From Caprimulgus europaeus (taxonomy: Eukaryota > Chordata > Aves > Caprimulgiformes > Caprimulgidae), in assembly GCA_907165065.1 (NCBI GenBank), contig OU015539.1, positions 1,054,001 through 1,118,000 on the forward strand: DNA of 64,000 nt. The letters run 5' to 3'. Shown one piece after another: positions 35,422 to 49,530 of this stretch (its first letter is position 1; each line of letters starts with the position of its first letter). Under the pieces are notes generated by a model. It was not told where the DNA came from, searched no databases, and saw only the letters and a program-made list of their open reading frames with translations. The translations under genes were made by a program, and so were the position numbers.

Positions 35422-38254
35422 AATGATGGCAGAGGCTGGGCTGCTCCAAGGTGCTGGTGTGGCAGCCAGGGCCTGCTTGGGATGCTCCTCCATCCATCAC
35501 CGTCCTCAGAGCGAGGTCACAAACCAACCCCTCCCACAAAGGTCATCCTTACCCCGTAGAGATGGACAAACACACCTCACGTGCCAGAAATCCCCCCCTC
35601 AGGTGCCACTTTCCCACACCCAGATCATGGTTGGGTCTTCACCCACTGAGGCATTAGCCCACCTATTGACCTCTCCTCTCCCACCCCCCAGCACACTGCC
35701 AAGGCTTCTCTCAGGCATTTCAGCTGGGCGGGAGGAGCTGAGCACCACCAGGGCAATGGGCACCGAGGCCCAGGGGCAGTGGACAGGATTTTGCAACAGC
35801 CCTGGCTGTGGTGATGGGCAGGTGTGGCACACAGGCCTCCAGCCCAGCTTGCCCAAGGTGAAGGCAGCTCTTTTGCTGGCTGGTGGAGCAGTAACACTCC
35901 ATGTTTGGTGAGCTGGGGTCTTTCAACCCCACCTTGGAAAGAGCCAGCACATGCTCCCCTTTCTCCAGTCTCCCACTGGGGCAGGGGCCCCCAACAGCTT
36001 TTCAGAATTTGAACTTGTTGGAATTTTGTTCTTCCTGCTTCCTTTTTCCTTTTTTTTTCCCCTGTTGCCTTATCAGTCTCAACCTGTCCAGATTTATGTC
36101 CTCCAAAGGTAAAGTGCAGCCCATCTGAATGGCAATAAACCAAAGTCCAGCCAGCCAGCAGCAACACTCACCTCCGCTGAGTAACTCAGAAAGTGAAACA
36201 CTGCTATGGCAGGATCCCTCCCCCAGGCTGTTCACACCTAACAGCCTCTCTGAGGATGACCACAGGTGGGAACTCTCTGGGAGCTCAGTTCTAATCTCTT
36301 CATGTGTTAAGAGGTGTTGGCTGCCAGGAGAACTAGAGCTGCCACTCAAAGCCACAGGCTCCCCCAGATTCCTGCACCAACAAATACAAAGCAAAGCCCA
36401 AATCCTGACCCACCTCATTGCTGTGGACAACACAAGTGGCTTGTCCTCGTCTGCTGCCCACTCCTCATTATCACCACCACTCTTTTGGGGTCAGTTCTCA
36501 TCCCACCACGGCTGGCAGGAGATGGTTGGCAATAAGGAGGGTGCTGGTGGGTGCTGCCCTGGTCCTGGTGTTGCTCCCAGGGGGTCATGGAGGGCCGGGG
36601 CTTAGGTCAGAGCTGTGACTTGTGGACATGAAAATCCTCCAAGTCAGGTTTGAGATTTTCAGTGGTACTTGTGTGGAGGAAGAAGCAGCGACTCTGCCTC
36701 TGCTCCCTCTGTGCAGCAGATAAATACAGAGGCACCCATTTGCCTGAGCCCCAGACACCCCTTTCATCAGTAAATTCACTTTATAAAAACACTGGGGAGA
36801 GGAGAGGAGAGAAAGGTAATTGCACCCACGACATCCCTTAATAAATCACAGGCTGGAGCCTGCTCTCATTCCTGACACTGCTGACTCTTAATTATAGCTG
36901 TGTTCATCTGAGGAGACAGAGGAGGGGAGCCAGGCTTTATGCAGAAAGGAGCACTAATTAAAACCTCTCTGTTCCCTAGAAAGATTTTCATGCTTTCCTC
37001 TGGGGAAGAAGGGAATGGACTTGTCTGTGGCCACCCCCACAGGGTCACTGTAACTGCCTTGCACACAGCGAGGCAGTTTGGCTTGTTTTCAGTACCTGAT
37101 GCTCTTGGCATTGCTCTGAGGTTGAGATATGGGACTTTCAAAACTCCTTGAAGAAGGAAGAGGAATAACATGTATGCAGGTGGCCTGTGCAGGTGTGGAT
37201 GCTGCTGGCCTGGGGTAAGGTTGGGCTGTAGGGGATGGCTCCTCAGTTGGTGTACGCTGACCACAACAGAGTTTGGCAAACTGTCCCTTGCTGAGACCCC
37301 AGCCCTTCATATCTGACACAGGCAGGACTTCTGTGGTGGAGAGTCTGTCCCAGACTGCACCCAAGCAAATCCTCTGATGAGAATTAGATGGACTTCAACA
37401 GGCTTGATCCATGCTCAGACCCAGGTGAGAAGAGAGTCAGGTCCCTCAGGCTGGCAGGGGAAGGAGTCTTGTACCACCAGGCACCTCCAGCATCTCTAGA
37501 TGATCTCCAGAGGGGCTCGGTACCTGACTGCAGACAGGGGCATTGCTCACTCACATCTGTTTTTCCAACATCTGAGAACACAAACCCTTCTGAATTGCAG
37601 GAGGAGAGCAGATTGCTATGGAAATAGCAATTTGCCCCATTGAAATCAAAGGGCTGATGCCTGAATGGTCTAAGCCTGCAGAGATCCAACAGCAGAGAAC
37701 CCAAGCTGGGGAAGGGAGAGTCCAGACCAGCATCCAGGCACGTGCTCACTCCAGCCAGGCACCCAAATGAAGCCAGAGTAGGCTGGATGTGAGTAACAGG
37801 GGGAAATGTTGGGTTGGATGTTCTTCCTCCCTTTTTTGCAATAGAAGAGGCAGGATGGGAGAGTGAATGTGACATGAAAGGCTCTCAGGGTTACCTGTAG
37901 CTCTGTAGGACTGTCAGCTCTGTTGCTGTGAGCTGCTACTGCTTGAAATGAAAAAGTTGATAGAGTTTCACCAGCTAAAAAAAATTAAAATGCCAGAAAA
38001 GCTGCAGCTGCACTGAGCTGCTGCTCTGAAGGGGCAGGAGCAAGTTCTACAGGATAAGTGGAGAGTAAATGTACCAGAGCTGTGCTCGCTGTGGGCTCTG
38101 CCAGTAGGAGCAGGTAACACCCTAGGTGTGGTCAGGCCATCAGCTGCCTGAGCAACCCTCTGACATGGGAGCACCCTCTTCTCACTGCTGCGTCCGCTCC
38201 GAGCTTAAAAACAAAGAAGGAAGGGTCTGTGTGTGACTGGAGTTACCCAACTTC

Positions 38255-38717
38255 CAGGGCTCTTCAGCTTGGAAAAGAGAGGGCCACAGAGATGCTGAGG
38301 GGCCTGGAGCATCTGCCCCACGAGGAGAGGCTGAGAGAGGTGGGACTCTTCAGCCTGGAGAAGAGCAACTGAGAGGGGATCTGATCAATGTCTGTCAATA
38401 TCTGAAGTGTGGTGGCCAATGGATGGGGCCGGGCTCTTCTCGGTGGTGCCCAGTGCCAGGACAAGGGGCAATGGGCACAAACTGGGACACCAGAAGTTCT
38501 AGAGAAACTGAAGGAAAAACTTCTTCCCTGTGAGGGTGCCGGAGCCCTGGGCCAGGCTGCCCAGAGAGGGTGTGGAGTCTCCATCTCTGGAGATGTTCAA
38601 ACCCACCTGGACACTTTCCTGTGCAACCTGCTGTGGGGAACCTGCCCTGGCAGGGGGGTTGGACTGGATGATCTCCTGAGGCCCCTTCCAGCCCCACCAG
38701 TCTGGGATGCTGTGAGA
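38255..38717 (+). mobile_element. CR1 LINE 3' fragment
   Basis: Plus-strand copy of about 460 bp. Visible landmarks are gaggctgagagaggtggga, cttcagcctggagaagagc, gaggggatctgatcaatgtc, then the tail ggttggactggatgatctcc and tgaggccccttccagcccc. It has frameshifts relative to intact CR1 ORF2. A piece like cttcagcttggaaaagagag occurs again about 85 bp upstream of its counterpart, suggesting an internal duplication or two joined copies. Confidence 0.9.
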
Positions 38718-39446
38718 GCTGCAGTACAGCCTGTGACACAGAGATGGTGAATAAGGGAACAGTTGTTTACTGATGACAGAGCTGGGGGGCAACTGGTGAC
38801 ACTGGCAGCTGGCAAGTGTGCCACAAACAAAAGGAGATGGCTGAGCACACCAGGCAGAGCTGAGCTGCAGAGCACCTTGCCACAGGCCATTCAGGATGGC
38901 AAAAGTTTACACAGGTTGGCCAAATGCAGTTGGACAAATTCAGGGATGAAAAAGAATATTGAGAGCTCTTAAATCCCACTGCTGGAGGCTGGGAAACTTT
39001 GCTCCTCATGTGCCTGTCCTGTTCTTGTCCTCTCCTCTGGCCATCTGAACGTGCTACAGCCATGTGTGTGCTCCCAACCTGGCACCTGAGCAGGAACTGA
39101 GCACCGGTGATGGGAGAGGTGATGGACCACCCCACCTCCAGGCAGCTCTCTGCTCCTCTGAGCCAAGAGGGAGCGTGGAAGGGAGAAGAGCAGCTCCAGC
39201 CTCGGTCGCTGCTCCGTGGAAGGAAATGTTGGGCAAGTTTAATCACAGCCCAGGAAGTGAGGACTGAGGGTGGCTGGAAGGAACCAGCTGAGCGGTCAAA
39301 GCCCGCCTGCCACAGTCACCTGCAGACCAGACCAGACAGGTCCCAGAACATCTGCTGCACGCCTGGCACAGGCCCAGAGCCACTCCTGCTCTCTGCTCCC
39401 TGCCTGCCCAGACCTTGTGAGCAAACGGGCAAAGGTTGGAAAAATA

Positions 39447-39560
39447 ACCTAAAGCAGTGGAGAAGGCCAAGGGAGAGATCTGGGCTGTCACCCCCTGGTA
39501 ATGACCTAAAGCAGTGGAGAAGGCCAAGGGAGAGATCTGGGCTGTCACCCCCTGGTATTG
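39447..39560. repeat. 57-bp tandem duplication
   Basis: Two adjacent copies of a 57-bp unit starting acctaaagcagtggagaagg are almost identical, differing only at the last bases. The unit is 19 codons long, so open frames on both strands show the repeat as peptide. It lies in EPS8L2 intron 1. Confidence 0.92.
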
Positions 39561-40224
39561 TCCCTAGAGCACAGAGGTGACACTGACTCCATCCCCGGCC
39601 GTGGCCCAGACAAGTGCACCCAAGAAGCCCCTCGCAGGGGCTGCCCTCGCCCCAGCGCCGCATGGGTGACCGGCACCCAGGTCCTCCTGTCCCAGCGACC
39701 TGTCCCCAACAGCTCGAGCTAGCAGAGGGCTTGGTTAGCTCATGACACCCAGCTCAGCAGGAGGCTCACACTAATCTCTCTCTCTCACACACTTCTGCAC
39801 TGTAAGATTAGAAACTGCCATTTAAATTCTTTTGATAAACCCAGGCTCCCACATCCTTCCATTCTACCCAAACAAAGGGCAAAGGGAACTCGGGTTGGTT
39901 GTTGTTTGGAAGCTCTCTCAGGGGACTGTTCTGGTTACTGTGTAACTGGCTGTTCATGGCAAAAACCCCTCATCCACAGAACCTGGTGCTTTACTGAAAG
40001 CCCAAGCCTTGGAAATCAACCCTTGAGCCCAGCTGGGAGATGAGGACCCTGGCAAAGCCCGGGGTAGGTGTGCAGGGGGAGGCTCCAGAGCTGGCAGCGG
40101 TGCTGGCTCCAGCCATTCCCCACCGCTCGTGCTCTGTGCCAGGACAAGGGCTTGTGGGGCTGGGCGTCACATTCTGGAGCTGATCTGGCTGGAAAACAAA
40201 CCAGCCAGTTAAAAAAAATGTATT

Positions 40225-40525
40225 TATAGAATCATAGAGTGGTTTGGGTGGGAAGGGACCTTAAAGCTCATCCAGTCCCAACCCCCCTGCCAGCAGCAGG
40301 GACACCTTCCACTAGACCAGGTTGCTCAAAGCCTCATCCAACCTGGCCCTGAACACTTCCAGGGAGGAGCAGCCACAGCTTCTCTGGCCAACCTGGGCCC
40401 ATGCCTCACCACCCTCACACCAAACAATTTCTTCCTCACATCTCAGCTCCATCTCCCCTCTTTCAGTTTAGAGCCATTTCCCCTTGTTCTGTCATTAACT
40501 GCCCTTATAAAAAGTCCCTTGGAAT
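40225..40525 (-). mobile_element. CR1 LINE 3' fragment
   Basis: Starts with the CR1 end atagaatcatagagtggttt and runs about 300 bp, with the reverse complement of tggtctagtggaaggtgtcc and of gaagtgttcagggccaggtt, up to the cttataaaaagtccct segment. 5'-truncated, minus strand. Confidence 0.92.
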
Positions 40526-43500
40526 GTGGTTCAAACCCCGTCAGCCCCTGCCCAGGGTCACAGTGCACCTGCACATAGTTGCTGGGAGAGAACCAGGACC
40601 CTTCACTTGCCTTTAGCCCAGGTTTCAGAGTGAAAATCAAGCAGGAGTTTACAAGCAGGCCAGGGTAAGATTGCTGCACCTCAGGGCATCCCCGCGGGTT
40701 GGTACCAGGAGTCTCCCCAGCAGACTGTGCTGACAGAAGGCTCCAAGTGCTCCAGCTCAGTCAAGAGCCACACACAGGACAGCAAGTTGCTTCAAAAGAG
40801 GTTAAAGCAAGCTGGCAATGAACGAGCCCGTTGGGATCAGCACTTGTGTCCATCCCCCGTGGGAGTCCCCGGCTCTGGCCGCAGCTCCTCCCTGACGGAC
40901 AGGCCCCGGCTCTGCACTGACCGTCCCTCCCCGCCCCGGGAGCTCATCCCCCTGCAGTCGTTCGTGTCTTCCCCTTTGTGAGGCTGCACATTTCTCTGGT
41001 GCCCCGTCCCTGGTGGGAGCAGAGCCCTGCAGAGTCTAGAGGACGTGCTGAAGGAGACACAGGAGAGCTGGCAGAGCTGGAATCCCACCTCTGGACCCCT
41101 AAGAAAGGAGTGAGTTTCCTGCGCTGGGTTTTTGGGAGCAACACCCGGTTCTGTTCCCTCGCTGTTTTCTGTGACCGTGCACCCAAAGCCAGGGCAGGGC
41201 CGTCCTCAGCTGGGCATGAAGCTCTGGTTAAATATTGTGCAACAGAACATGCATCAGCAATCAACAGGGCAGTTCCTACAGAACCCAGAAATCTCAGCAT
41301 TTTGCAGGTAAAACAACTCCATGACCACGAGCCAAAGCGCCTCACTTTGCTGAAGTCCCATTTCTGCCTCAGAGATGACTGGGAAGTGATAAATCACCAT
41401 TTTCCATACAGAATTGTATCTACTGTGACATCTACATGAAAATACCGACCACAGGAAGAAAAAGGCTAGATTAGACTCCTAAACAATGCCCAAGTGCTGC
41501 TGCAAGGACATTTCTTGCTTATTCCCACCCGGCTCCCCTGAGCCAGGTGGGTGATACACCCTTGTCCATCCAAGCTGCAGCCAGTGCCCTGAGACAGGAG
41601 CTTGGTGAGATGTCACCAAAGCCTCCCCAGCAGCAAGCTGTGGCTCTCCAACATGGACATTTATCTCTGTCCCATGGGCTGGGCCCAGTTCTGGCTGCCT
41701 GTGCTCCTACTCCAGCCCCCACCACACGAGCTGGCATCTCAGGACAACCTGGGATAAGAGGGTTGAGGGACCCAGCAGCAGCCCGTAGGTGAGACCTCAC
41801 TCACCCTCTGTGCACCCCCAGGTGCATTTCAAGGGGCTGAATATACCCCATAAAAAACACCCCTGTCCCCTGCCACACCAGAAGCTGACCTGAGCCCGGC
41901 CACGTCTCTGGGAGCGTGGTTGCCACCAGGTCACTGAGCTGGTTAAACTCAAGTCAACTTGTTTTCCTGCAGTTGACACTCAGAGCTGAGCTCCCATGTG
42001 CCAAGTTTTAGCTCAAATGAATTGTTAGCAAGTGGCCAAAAATACACCAACAGGATATGAGGAGGAAGCACAAAACGGGGTGGGAAGAGCCGGCAAGGAA
42101 CGCTGTCGTGGTTAGCCCAAAGAAGGCTGGAAAAGCCTCAAACGTCAAATGTGACTTTCAAGAGATGAATCTCCTCCCTCAAACCTTCTGCCCCGCCCTC
42201 CCAGCACAAGCCCCAGGGCGAGTTTTACAGCAGGAAATGAGAATTATTGCTGGATGAGCTTCCCCAGGCCTCAGCTGCTGGGGGCAGGCGCTGGAAAGGG
42301 AGTAGGGAGCAGAGTGGATCAGCTACTCACTGGTGGAGGCAGCGGGAGACGGGCTGCAGCCCTGTCCTTGGGGGAGGACACCACGCTGTGACCTTCCTCT
42401 GCAGCTTGGCTCCAATTTACCAGTCTCACTGCAACCCCAAAGACTTCAAGATGACCATGCTGGAGACAAACTGAAGCTAAACATCCCTGCCAGAGTGGGT
42501 CTTAGCATCATAACAAGCTTTTCTCTGATGGAGAAGAAGCTCTTGGCACACCGACTGTCCTGCCACATGCCTGAATTTCTGCCAGGCAAGTGAAGCAGCG
42601 CTTCAGGGAGTGACCAAAAATGCCCTTCCTTTGCGAGGAGGTGGTGGAACCATCCCATCGATCTCAACACCTCTGTCTTGCTCATGAACCTGTCAGCATG
42701 GAGGAGTTCATTTACCAATAAAACTCCTTCTGCCCCTCCTGAGGGTTGGTGAGGGACCAGCCATACCACCCAGTCATCTTCCCTTGAAGCATTTCAGCCC
42801 CCTTTAGGCTAGCACTGGCCAGGCAAGCAATGTCCTCCTGGGGCTGGGGCCTCTGCTGGGACGTACTGTGGAAAATGAATCAGCCTGCTGCATTTATTCT
42901 TTTATTATTTATTTATCTTTCCAAGTGTCCTGTCAAAGCAGTAACAACCTAGGACTGCCGAGGCCAGCTTGTCGGGATGGCACAGTATTAACAGGAGGTG
43001 GAGTCCCCGTGTACTTACACATTAAAGCAATCGTTTAATGAACAATTAAGGCATCTGAGTGATTAGCTCAGAGCCCTGGTGACAGCAAAGGCCAATCTCT
43101 TACCGACCTTTATGGCCACAGCTGGCAATAACTGACTGATCCCCATCAGGGACTAACATGGACCACCCAGGTATTACTCACACTCTGTCAGTGCTGCTGA
43201 TGGTTGGACTCAGCTTTACAGCTTCTGGAAGAAGCAGTTTTGCTTAAACACACCCCCAGCTTTCCAACACGGCTATCACAGCCCTGAGCACATCTGCCTT
43301 TTTTCCTGAAGTCTCACCATAAACAAGAACATTTTGCTGCACCCTCCATCAGAGCCTTGAATCACTGTGTGAAGCAGCAGAGCGGCAGCAGGAACCCTCA
43401 CACCTTCTCCATCCCCATCCAGCCCACCCTGCCCCGCCGGTGCCAGCCTCGTGCCGAGTCTCCCGGCTGTTTCACAAACACCTTCCAGCCTGGAAAAGCC

Positions 43501-46500
43501 AGAAATGAGAGAGATTTCTGCTATACAGCGAGGGGCAAGAGAGGAACAGCTCCGGGAGCCGACACCTGCAGACAGGAGTGCGCAGGGGTTTGGGGTTTTG
43601 CCCGGACACGGAGGCGATTCGGTGCCTGCCTTCAGGCCGGGCTGGAGCCGAGCAGGGCAGAGCCTTGGGCCGTTATCCCTCCCGACACACACATGCAGAG
43701 TCACTCCCTATTTTTACTGGCCTGATGTCCAAATCCTGTTTTCTACCCAGAGAAAATAAAAAGGATCCCTTCACCAGCAGAGTGACAGTGTCAAATCCTT
43801 CCCTCCTGCTAGATGTCACAGCTGTGACCCCCTCGCTGCCGCTGATCCAGCTCCCGGAGCGTAGCACCAGGCTAGGAAAAAGGGATCATCTTTGGTGAGG
43901 GGATTGAATAAGGACGCAGGGCAGAGAAACCCTCAGCACAACAACCACCAGGGCGTTTCTCCAGCAAACCCCCTGGGTGCCAGGCATGCTACAAGCCCTC
44001 CAGCCTCCCCTCGCGTCCTGCCCGGCCAGTCCCCCGGCCAGCGCCAGCCTCCCGCGGCTCCGTCCTCCCCACGCTCCCACCTGCCAGCAGCTTTGCTCAC
44101 TGAAGGTGTGGGCACCAATGAAAACAAGACAGAGGAAAAAGCTACAGAATTCTCCACAGGGCTCTCCTCTCCCCGGGAAGCCCAGGGAACAGTCACGTTG
44201 GTTTTTCCCCCTGGGGAATGCAAATGACTCACATTACGATTTCCCCCATTACTGAAGTTTTGAATTGGGGTCTTTTAGTTTAAACCATTTAATGAGCTTT
44301 TATACAAGATGAGCTCATCCGCCTCCTTCCATCTTTCCAAAAGGATCTCATTAATATTTGGCATGCTATTTCTGGGCCTGGTTCTCAGGCTTGCTGAGCT
44401 GCAGCTCAGTGCTGTACCCTGGCAAGCGCCGGGCTCGGCAGACACACAACAAGACCCAACCTGCTCGGTGATTTTCCTCCACCCGGCTCCCGCGGGATTC
44501 CTCCAACAGAGAGGAGAAGTGTAAAGCCAGGAGCTGTGACTCAGCAAGGGCACTCTGCAAACACATCTTTCAGAGGGGTAGTGGAGTCAGCTTCCAGTTT
44601 TTCCCCAAGATTATGAAGATTGTGGCTATTTGTGCATTTTCCCTGGGTATTTATAGAGCGAGGCACTGTCTAGACTTGCTTTTGGTTGTGTTTCTCGAAG
44701 GAAGCTTTTACTTTCTGGCAGGAATATAAAAGTGTCTAGTTTGGTTCAACCAGCTGCAGAACCTTCCTCTCCCAAACCAACCTCTGTGGGCACTGAGAGC
44801 TTCCAGCACTGCCTGGACTCCTGAACTAAGGTCTGTTTGTGTATCACCTACGGGCTGGAAAGAGCCAGGCACGAGGGGGTGTGTGTGTGTGTCTGGGGGG
44901 ACACGGGGGTCACTTCCCACGCTCTCTCTAGGTGGTTTGTGAACCTCACATCAGGGATTTGCAAATACTGGCACTTTTGCTCCGTGGTATCAGTTTGTGT
45001 TTCTGAGTGTTACCTCCATCTCAGCCCCGTGGGGGATCAATAGTCAAGCCAGCAGATGCATTGCCTCCAAATCTCTAGTGCAGCCTGGCAGGGCTGTGTG
45101 GCCTCCCAGGGACCGCTCGTGCCAAGCCCAGCTGCCACACGGGCGTGTGGGCATTCCCCTCTCGACACTGGGATCTGTCTAAACATTTCCCCAGGAAAGA
45201 GCTTTTCAGCAGAAATTGCAGTTTCTGAGGAGTTGAGTGAACAAGGCACAGCCTGCTTGGGTGTGACCCTCAGCAGTGGGTACAGATCTTACCCGGGTGT
45301 TCTGCAGGACGCAGCACGGAAGGGCAGAGCACATAAAGAGGGAGGAACTCAAACAAAAAGTGGCCATCGGGGCCTATCAAAGCTGGTAGAGGGGTGGCTG
45401 CAGATCCAGTTACCTCAGTCTCAAAGAGCTGCTGCTGCTGCTTCCGTGGAGGCTGAACAACTCTTGGTTCTTCTCTGCTCAGACCTGTGCTGACCCGTGG
45501 GGCTGGGTTGTATTTATCCAGGTGCTTGTCTCCCAGAGAATCTCCGCAATGTGAAGTATCTCACGCACAGAGCAGGGAGTGTTTCTTCCAGACACTGAGC
45601 AGGTTGTACCAGCCACCTGTGACTCTAACTGCTGTGACATGGTCCGTGCCACACACACCCCAAAACCACACAGGTGTTCCTGCTCACCTCTTCTGTAGGG
45701 GCTGGCGTCTTCCCACAGTGACCTGTGATCTCGAGTGGCTCTGTCACTGTCAGGATAACTCAAAAGGGTGCCGTGGGTGGGAGGGAGGAAGGAAAGAACA
45801 CCAGGAACTCGCCACTTTCCAAGACTTGGGGCACTGTAAAGCCATCTCAAACGATGCAGATAGGAACAGGGACTCCCAGGCTCACCAAACTCTCTGAGAA
45901 ATACCAGTTGGATGCGTTGGCCTTTGCAGAGCAGGGACCACCAGCAACAGGCTAAAACGGAGTCACGAAGCTCTGGCTTGGTCCCACAGAGCCCCCACGC
46001 TTTGCAAGGCCTGATTTGCAAAGACAGGGTTTGGAAATTTCAGCTGGGACAAGATCCTTGCTTGTTTGCTTTTACAAAGGAGCAGCAACAACAACTTCAT
46101 GTTTGTTTGTTTGGCTGTCAGGCTCTTTGCTCTGGATTTGGGTTTCCCCTGCTGCTTTCTGACTAACCCAGAGACCATTTCCTTCAGGAGTGCGTGTTCT
46201 CCTACAGACCCTACTGAGCAGGTCTGACTGTCTCTTGGTGAGTCCTGACAGGCATCTTTACTGGCAGGTTCAGAAAAGCAACTGAAAGCAGGAGAATGGT
46301 GATTTCATCATTAGGAGGCTGGGCCAGGACACAGGAGACATAGGTGAAGTTCTCTGGTCTGCCAGAGGTTCTCAGGGTCCATCTCACAAGCACTTGGAGA
46401 GATCTAAACCAGATCCTGTGAATTCAGATCTCTTGGTGCCACACGAGGAGCACTGAGCACACAGATCCCAGAGTCTCCCCAGTGGACTGACGTGGGATTG

Positions 46501-47321
46501 TAGCCTTGCCTATCTGCCAAGTCCCTCAACGCTGTCCCAGTGGTGGACAGCCCAGGGGAGCCAGCAGGATGCTCTCAGGGGCTGGAGGGCCCGTCTGGAG
46601 CGCGGACAGCGCAGGACACATCACAGTGCCCGTGCTCCCTCTGCTCTCGCGCGGGTCCGAGCAGGCTCAGCCCTGGGGGACAGTCCCTCAAACAGCTTTC
46701 GGCAGCGTGACGTTCCCCTGTGACAACACTGGGCAGCCCGAACAGAGGGTGCTTTGTTGTCCTGGGAAGTTTAAACGATAACATCATGTGGGCAGCTCTA
46801 GTGTTTCCAGCCCACGCTTTATGTTACTTGCTGAGGCTTTTGCTACTCTCGTGTTTCGGCCTGACCCATCCAGTTGGCACAGGCTGCACGCACAGACAGC
46901 GGCACCCTCCTAATATCTGCCCCCTCCCACCCCGGGTAGGAGCCCCAGGCAGCGTCTCCATCACATATATTTCACCACTGGCCAAGCCCCATCATCTCCT
47001 TGCTGCAGAGACATCCCTCACCACGTCCTCCAGCACTTCACACGTGCTGCAGAAGGAAGCGACTCCCCACCACCACCTCCGGGTTGACGTGACGGGGCAT
47101 AAGGGACCACTTTGCATGTTGGCATCATGTCAAGTGGTCCAACCTGCTCAAGAAACACTTTAAGCTACAGACATCAAAACTTCATTTAACCCTTTTTTGT
47201 GACACATTGGTTAAACCATCAGTATTAGTACTGTGGCTCCAGGTAGGAAAACATGTTTCAAAACGAGCTTGTGGGCATTTTGGAAGTCCTGTCACACCAG
47301 GAAGCCTTCAGTGGGCTGACT

Positions 47322-47592
47322 GTTAGAAATTGGTTAGACCATGCCAGGAAAAACTTCCTGAGACTCCTAGGAAGATTGTACATTTTTAAGATTGGGTGGT
47401 GAGACCCTGGCCCAGGTTGGCCAGAGAAGCTGTGGCTGCTCCTCCCTGGAAGTGTTCAGGGCCAGGTTGGATGAGGCTTTGAGCAACCTGGTCTAGTGGA
47501 AGGTGTCCCTGCTGCTGGCAGGGGGGTTGGCACTGGATGAGCTTTAAGGTCCCTCCCAACCCAAACCAGTGTGGGATTCTGTGATTCTAAGA
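47322..47592 (+). mobile_element. CR1 LINE 3' fragment with tail microsatellite
   Basis: Plus-strand copy of about 270 bp: ggccagagaagctgtggctg, cctggaagtgttcagggcca, tggtctagtggaaggtgtcc, then aaggtccctcccaaccc and the CR1 tail gggattctgtgattctaaga. 5'-truncated. Confidence 0.93.
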
Positions 47593-49271
47593 TTTTGGGG
47601 GTTTGCCATATTTTCCCACTGCTGTTCCAGCACAAGCTGTTGTGTTTTGCCCAGCATTTCTCCACCACTGCAGTCACACATTCTAATGGCCTCTGACACC
47701 ACCAAACCCTCTCCAGCCCGCTCCACCTGATCGCGCTCTTAAAGTTACTCCCATGATGAAAAACTCTCACAAACATTAGATGCTGCTGTTGTTATTATCA
47801 GAGATCATAAGAATAGCCCTAAAAAAGACACGAGTTGTTCAATCTTCACTCAAAGTCCAGAAGTTTTTACAATCCCTTTCCATTTGCTGTAAGAACAAAA
47901 GTGTGTGACCACAGCAGCCAAGGGAGAAGCATTCCTAATAAAAACAATGCACGACAACAGTAGTGATTTGCCCACAAAGAGCAGCGTTATTATTCTTTCC
48001 CCTCCCATAGGTCTTCTCCACCCTTGCAATTCTGCAGCTCCCTCTTCAAAGAGGCTCAAAGAAAGTTAAAACAATGTATGGCTCACTTCCATTTGCTATA
48101 AAAGCACAGAAATGCAGCACAGACGACAGTGCCAGGCTCCTACCAGGACTCCGCGTGTCTCTGGGAGGATATTTGACCTCCACGGATAAGGCCGGCCGGA
48201 AAGTCAGGGAGTGAGATTTCCTTTGCTTTAAAGTACAAAGTGACTTCACCCACCTCGATGCCCTTTAGCATTGACTGCTGCTGGCCTCTCCAAGGCCCTC
48301 TGCTTCAGCATGTGAGATCCCCTGGCCTGGGAGGGGTCCTGGTGCCAGGCTTCAGCCAGGCAGTGAAGCTTCCCCTGCTCAGTCCCCACAGCAGAAGCAT
48401 AGAGCTGCCGCCTGTCCCCGGGGCTCAGCTGCTGGAGCCCCTGTCCCACTAAACTCCACACTCACGTGCACAGCTTGGTGACCCATGGAGAAACACTGCC
48501 CTGCACCAGCAAAGGACTGGGTGATGGTCTCGAAACTGGATTTGATAAGGCTGAGTCAAAGCGTGCACAGCCACACATCACAGAGGGAAATCTGCCTCTC
48601 GCTTCCCTGCCTCCACGTTCGTGTCCTGCTGGGGAAGGAGGAGAAAGCAGCAGCACCTTGCAGGGAGATAAGAGGGAAATCGGGAATGCTCTAGTCAAGG
48701 AGGTGTGATCCACAGCTGGAATGTCAGTGAGGAGAAGACATCGTGTGTGTCAGAGGCTGCAGACTGCCGGAGCTCTTAGGGATGTCCCCACGGGGAAAGG
48801 GAAGCTGGGGGAAGCCAGCCACTGGGCCACAGCCCCACCTCATCTCCTGCACCTTATCTCTGGCTCCATCCACCTTCAGAGGTGAAGCACTCTCAGCCCT
48901 TTCTTCATCTTAGTCAAGTCTGGTTGCCCCTTGATAAACAAAATCATTACAAAGTCTCCAACCCATCAAAATCGTGCCTCCCCGCCCCCAGGCTGCCAGC
49001 TAGGACGCAATTAACATCAGGCAATTTAAACTGAACTAAAAGTTCTCGTGCAAGTCTGTGTCCTGGTTAAACTCGGCCGCACCGCACCACAGCCTCGTTC
49101 TGATTAACGGGCGCCTGAGCGCAGACACGGCCCTCACGCAGGGCAAGAGCCAGCAAGGGTTAAATAATGGAGGAGCAACTGACAATCAGCCCTTTGCTGA
49201 AGTGTCACCGGTGCCAACGCGTTACAGCTTCTGCTCGGCCAGGCAGGAGACGTTTGGAACATCAGGGAGTA

Positions 49272-49530
49272 AATCCCAGAATGGCCTGGATGGGAAAAGC
49301 CCTTTAAGCTCCTTGAGTCCCACCATGAACCCAACACTGCCCAGTCCCCACTGACCCCTGTCCCTCAGCACTGTGTCTACACGACTCCTCAATCCCTCCA
49401 GGGATGGGGACTCCACCACTGCCCTGGGCAACCCCTTCCAATGCCTCAGAACCCTTTCAGCAAAGAAATTCTTCCTCACATCCCATCTCAACTGCCCTGG
49501 GCACAACTTGAAACCATTTCCTCTTGTCCT
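49272..49530 (-). mobile_element. CR1 LINE 3' fragment
   Basis: About 260 bp, minus strand. The frame reads LRWDVRKNFFAERVLRHW, GLPRAVVESPSLEGLRSRVD and DRGQWGLGSVGFMVGLKELK, the C-terminal end of CR1 ORF2. It is the same subfamily as 25570 and 53108, shorter at the 5' side. Confidence 0.93.

Noticed and set aside
40527-40537. GGTTCAAACCC resembling a tRNA B box
   Set aside because: No A box or foldable cloverleaf upstream; the site borders a CR1 fragment.
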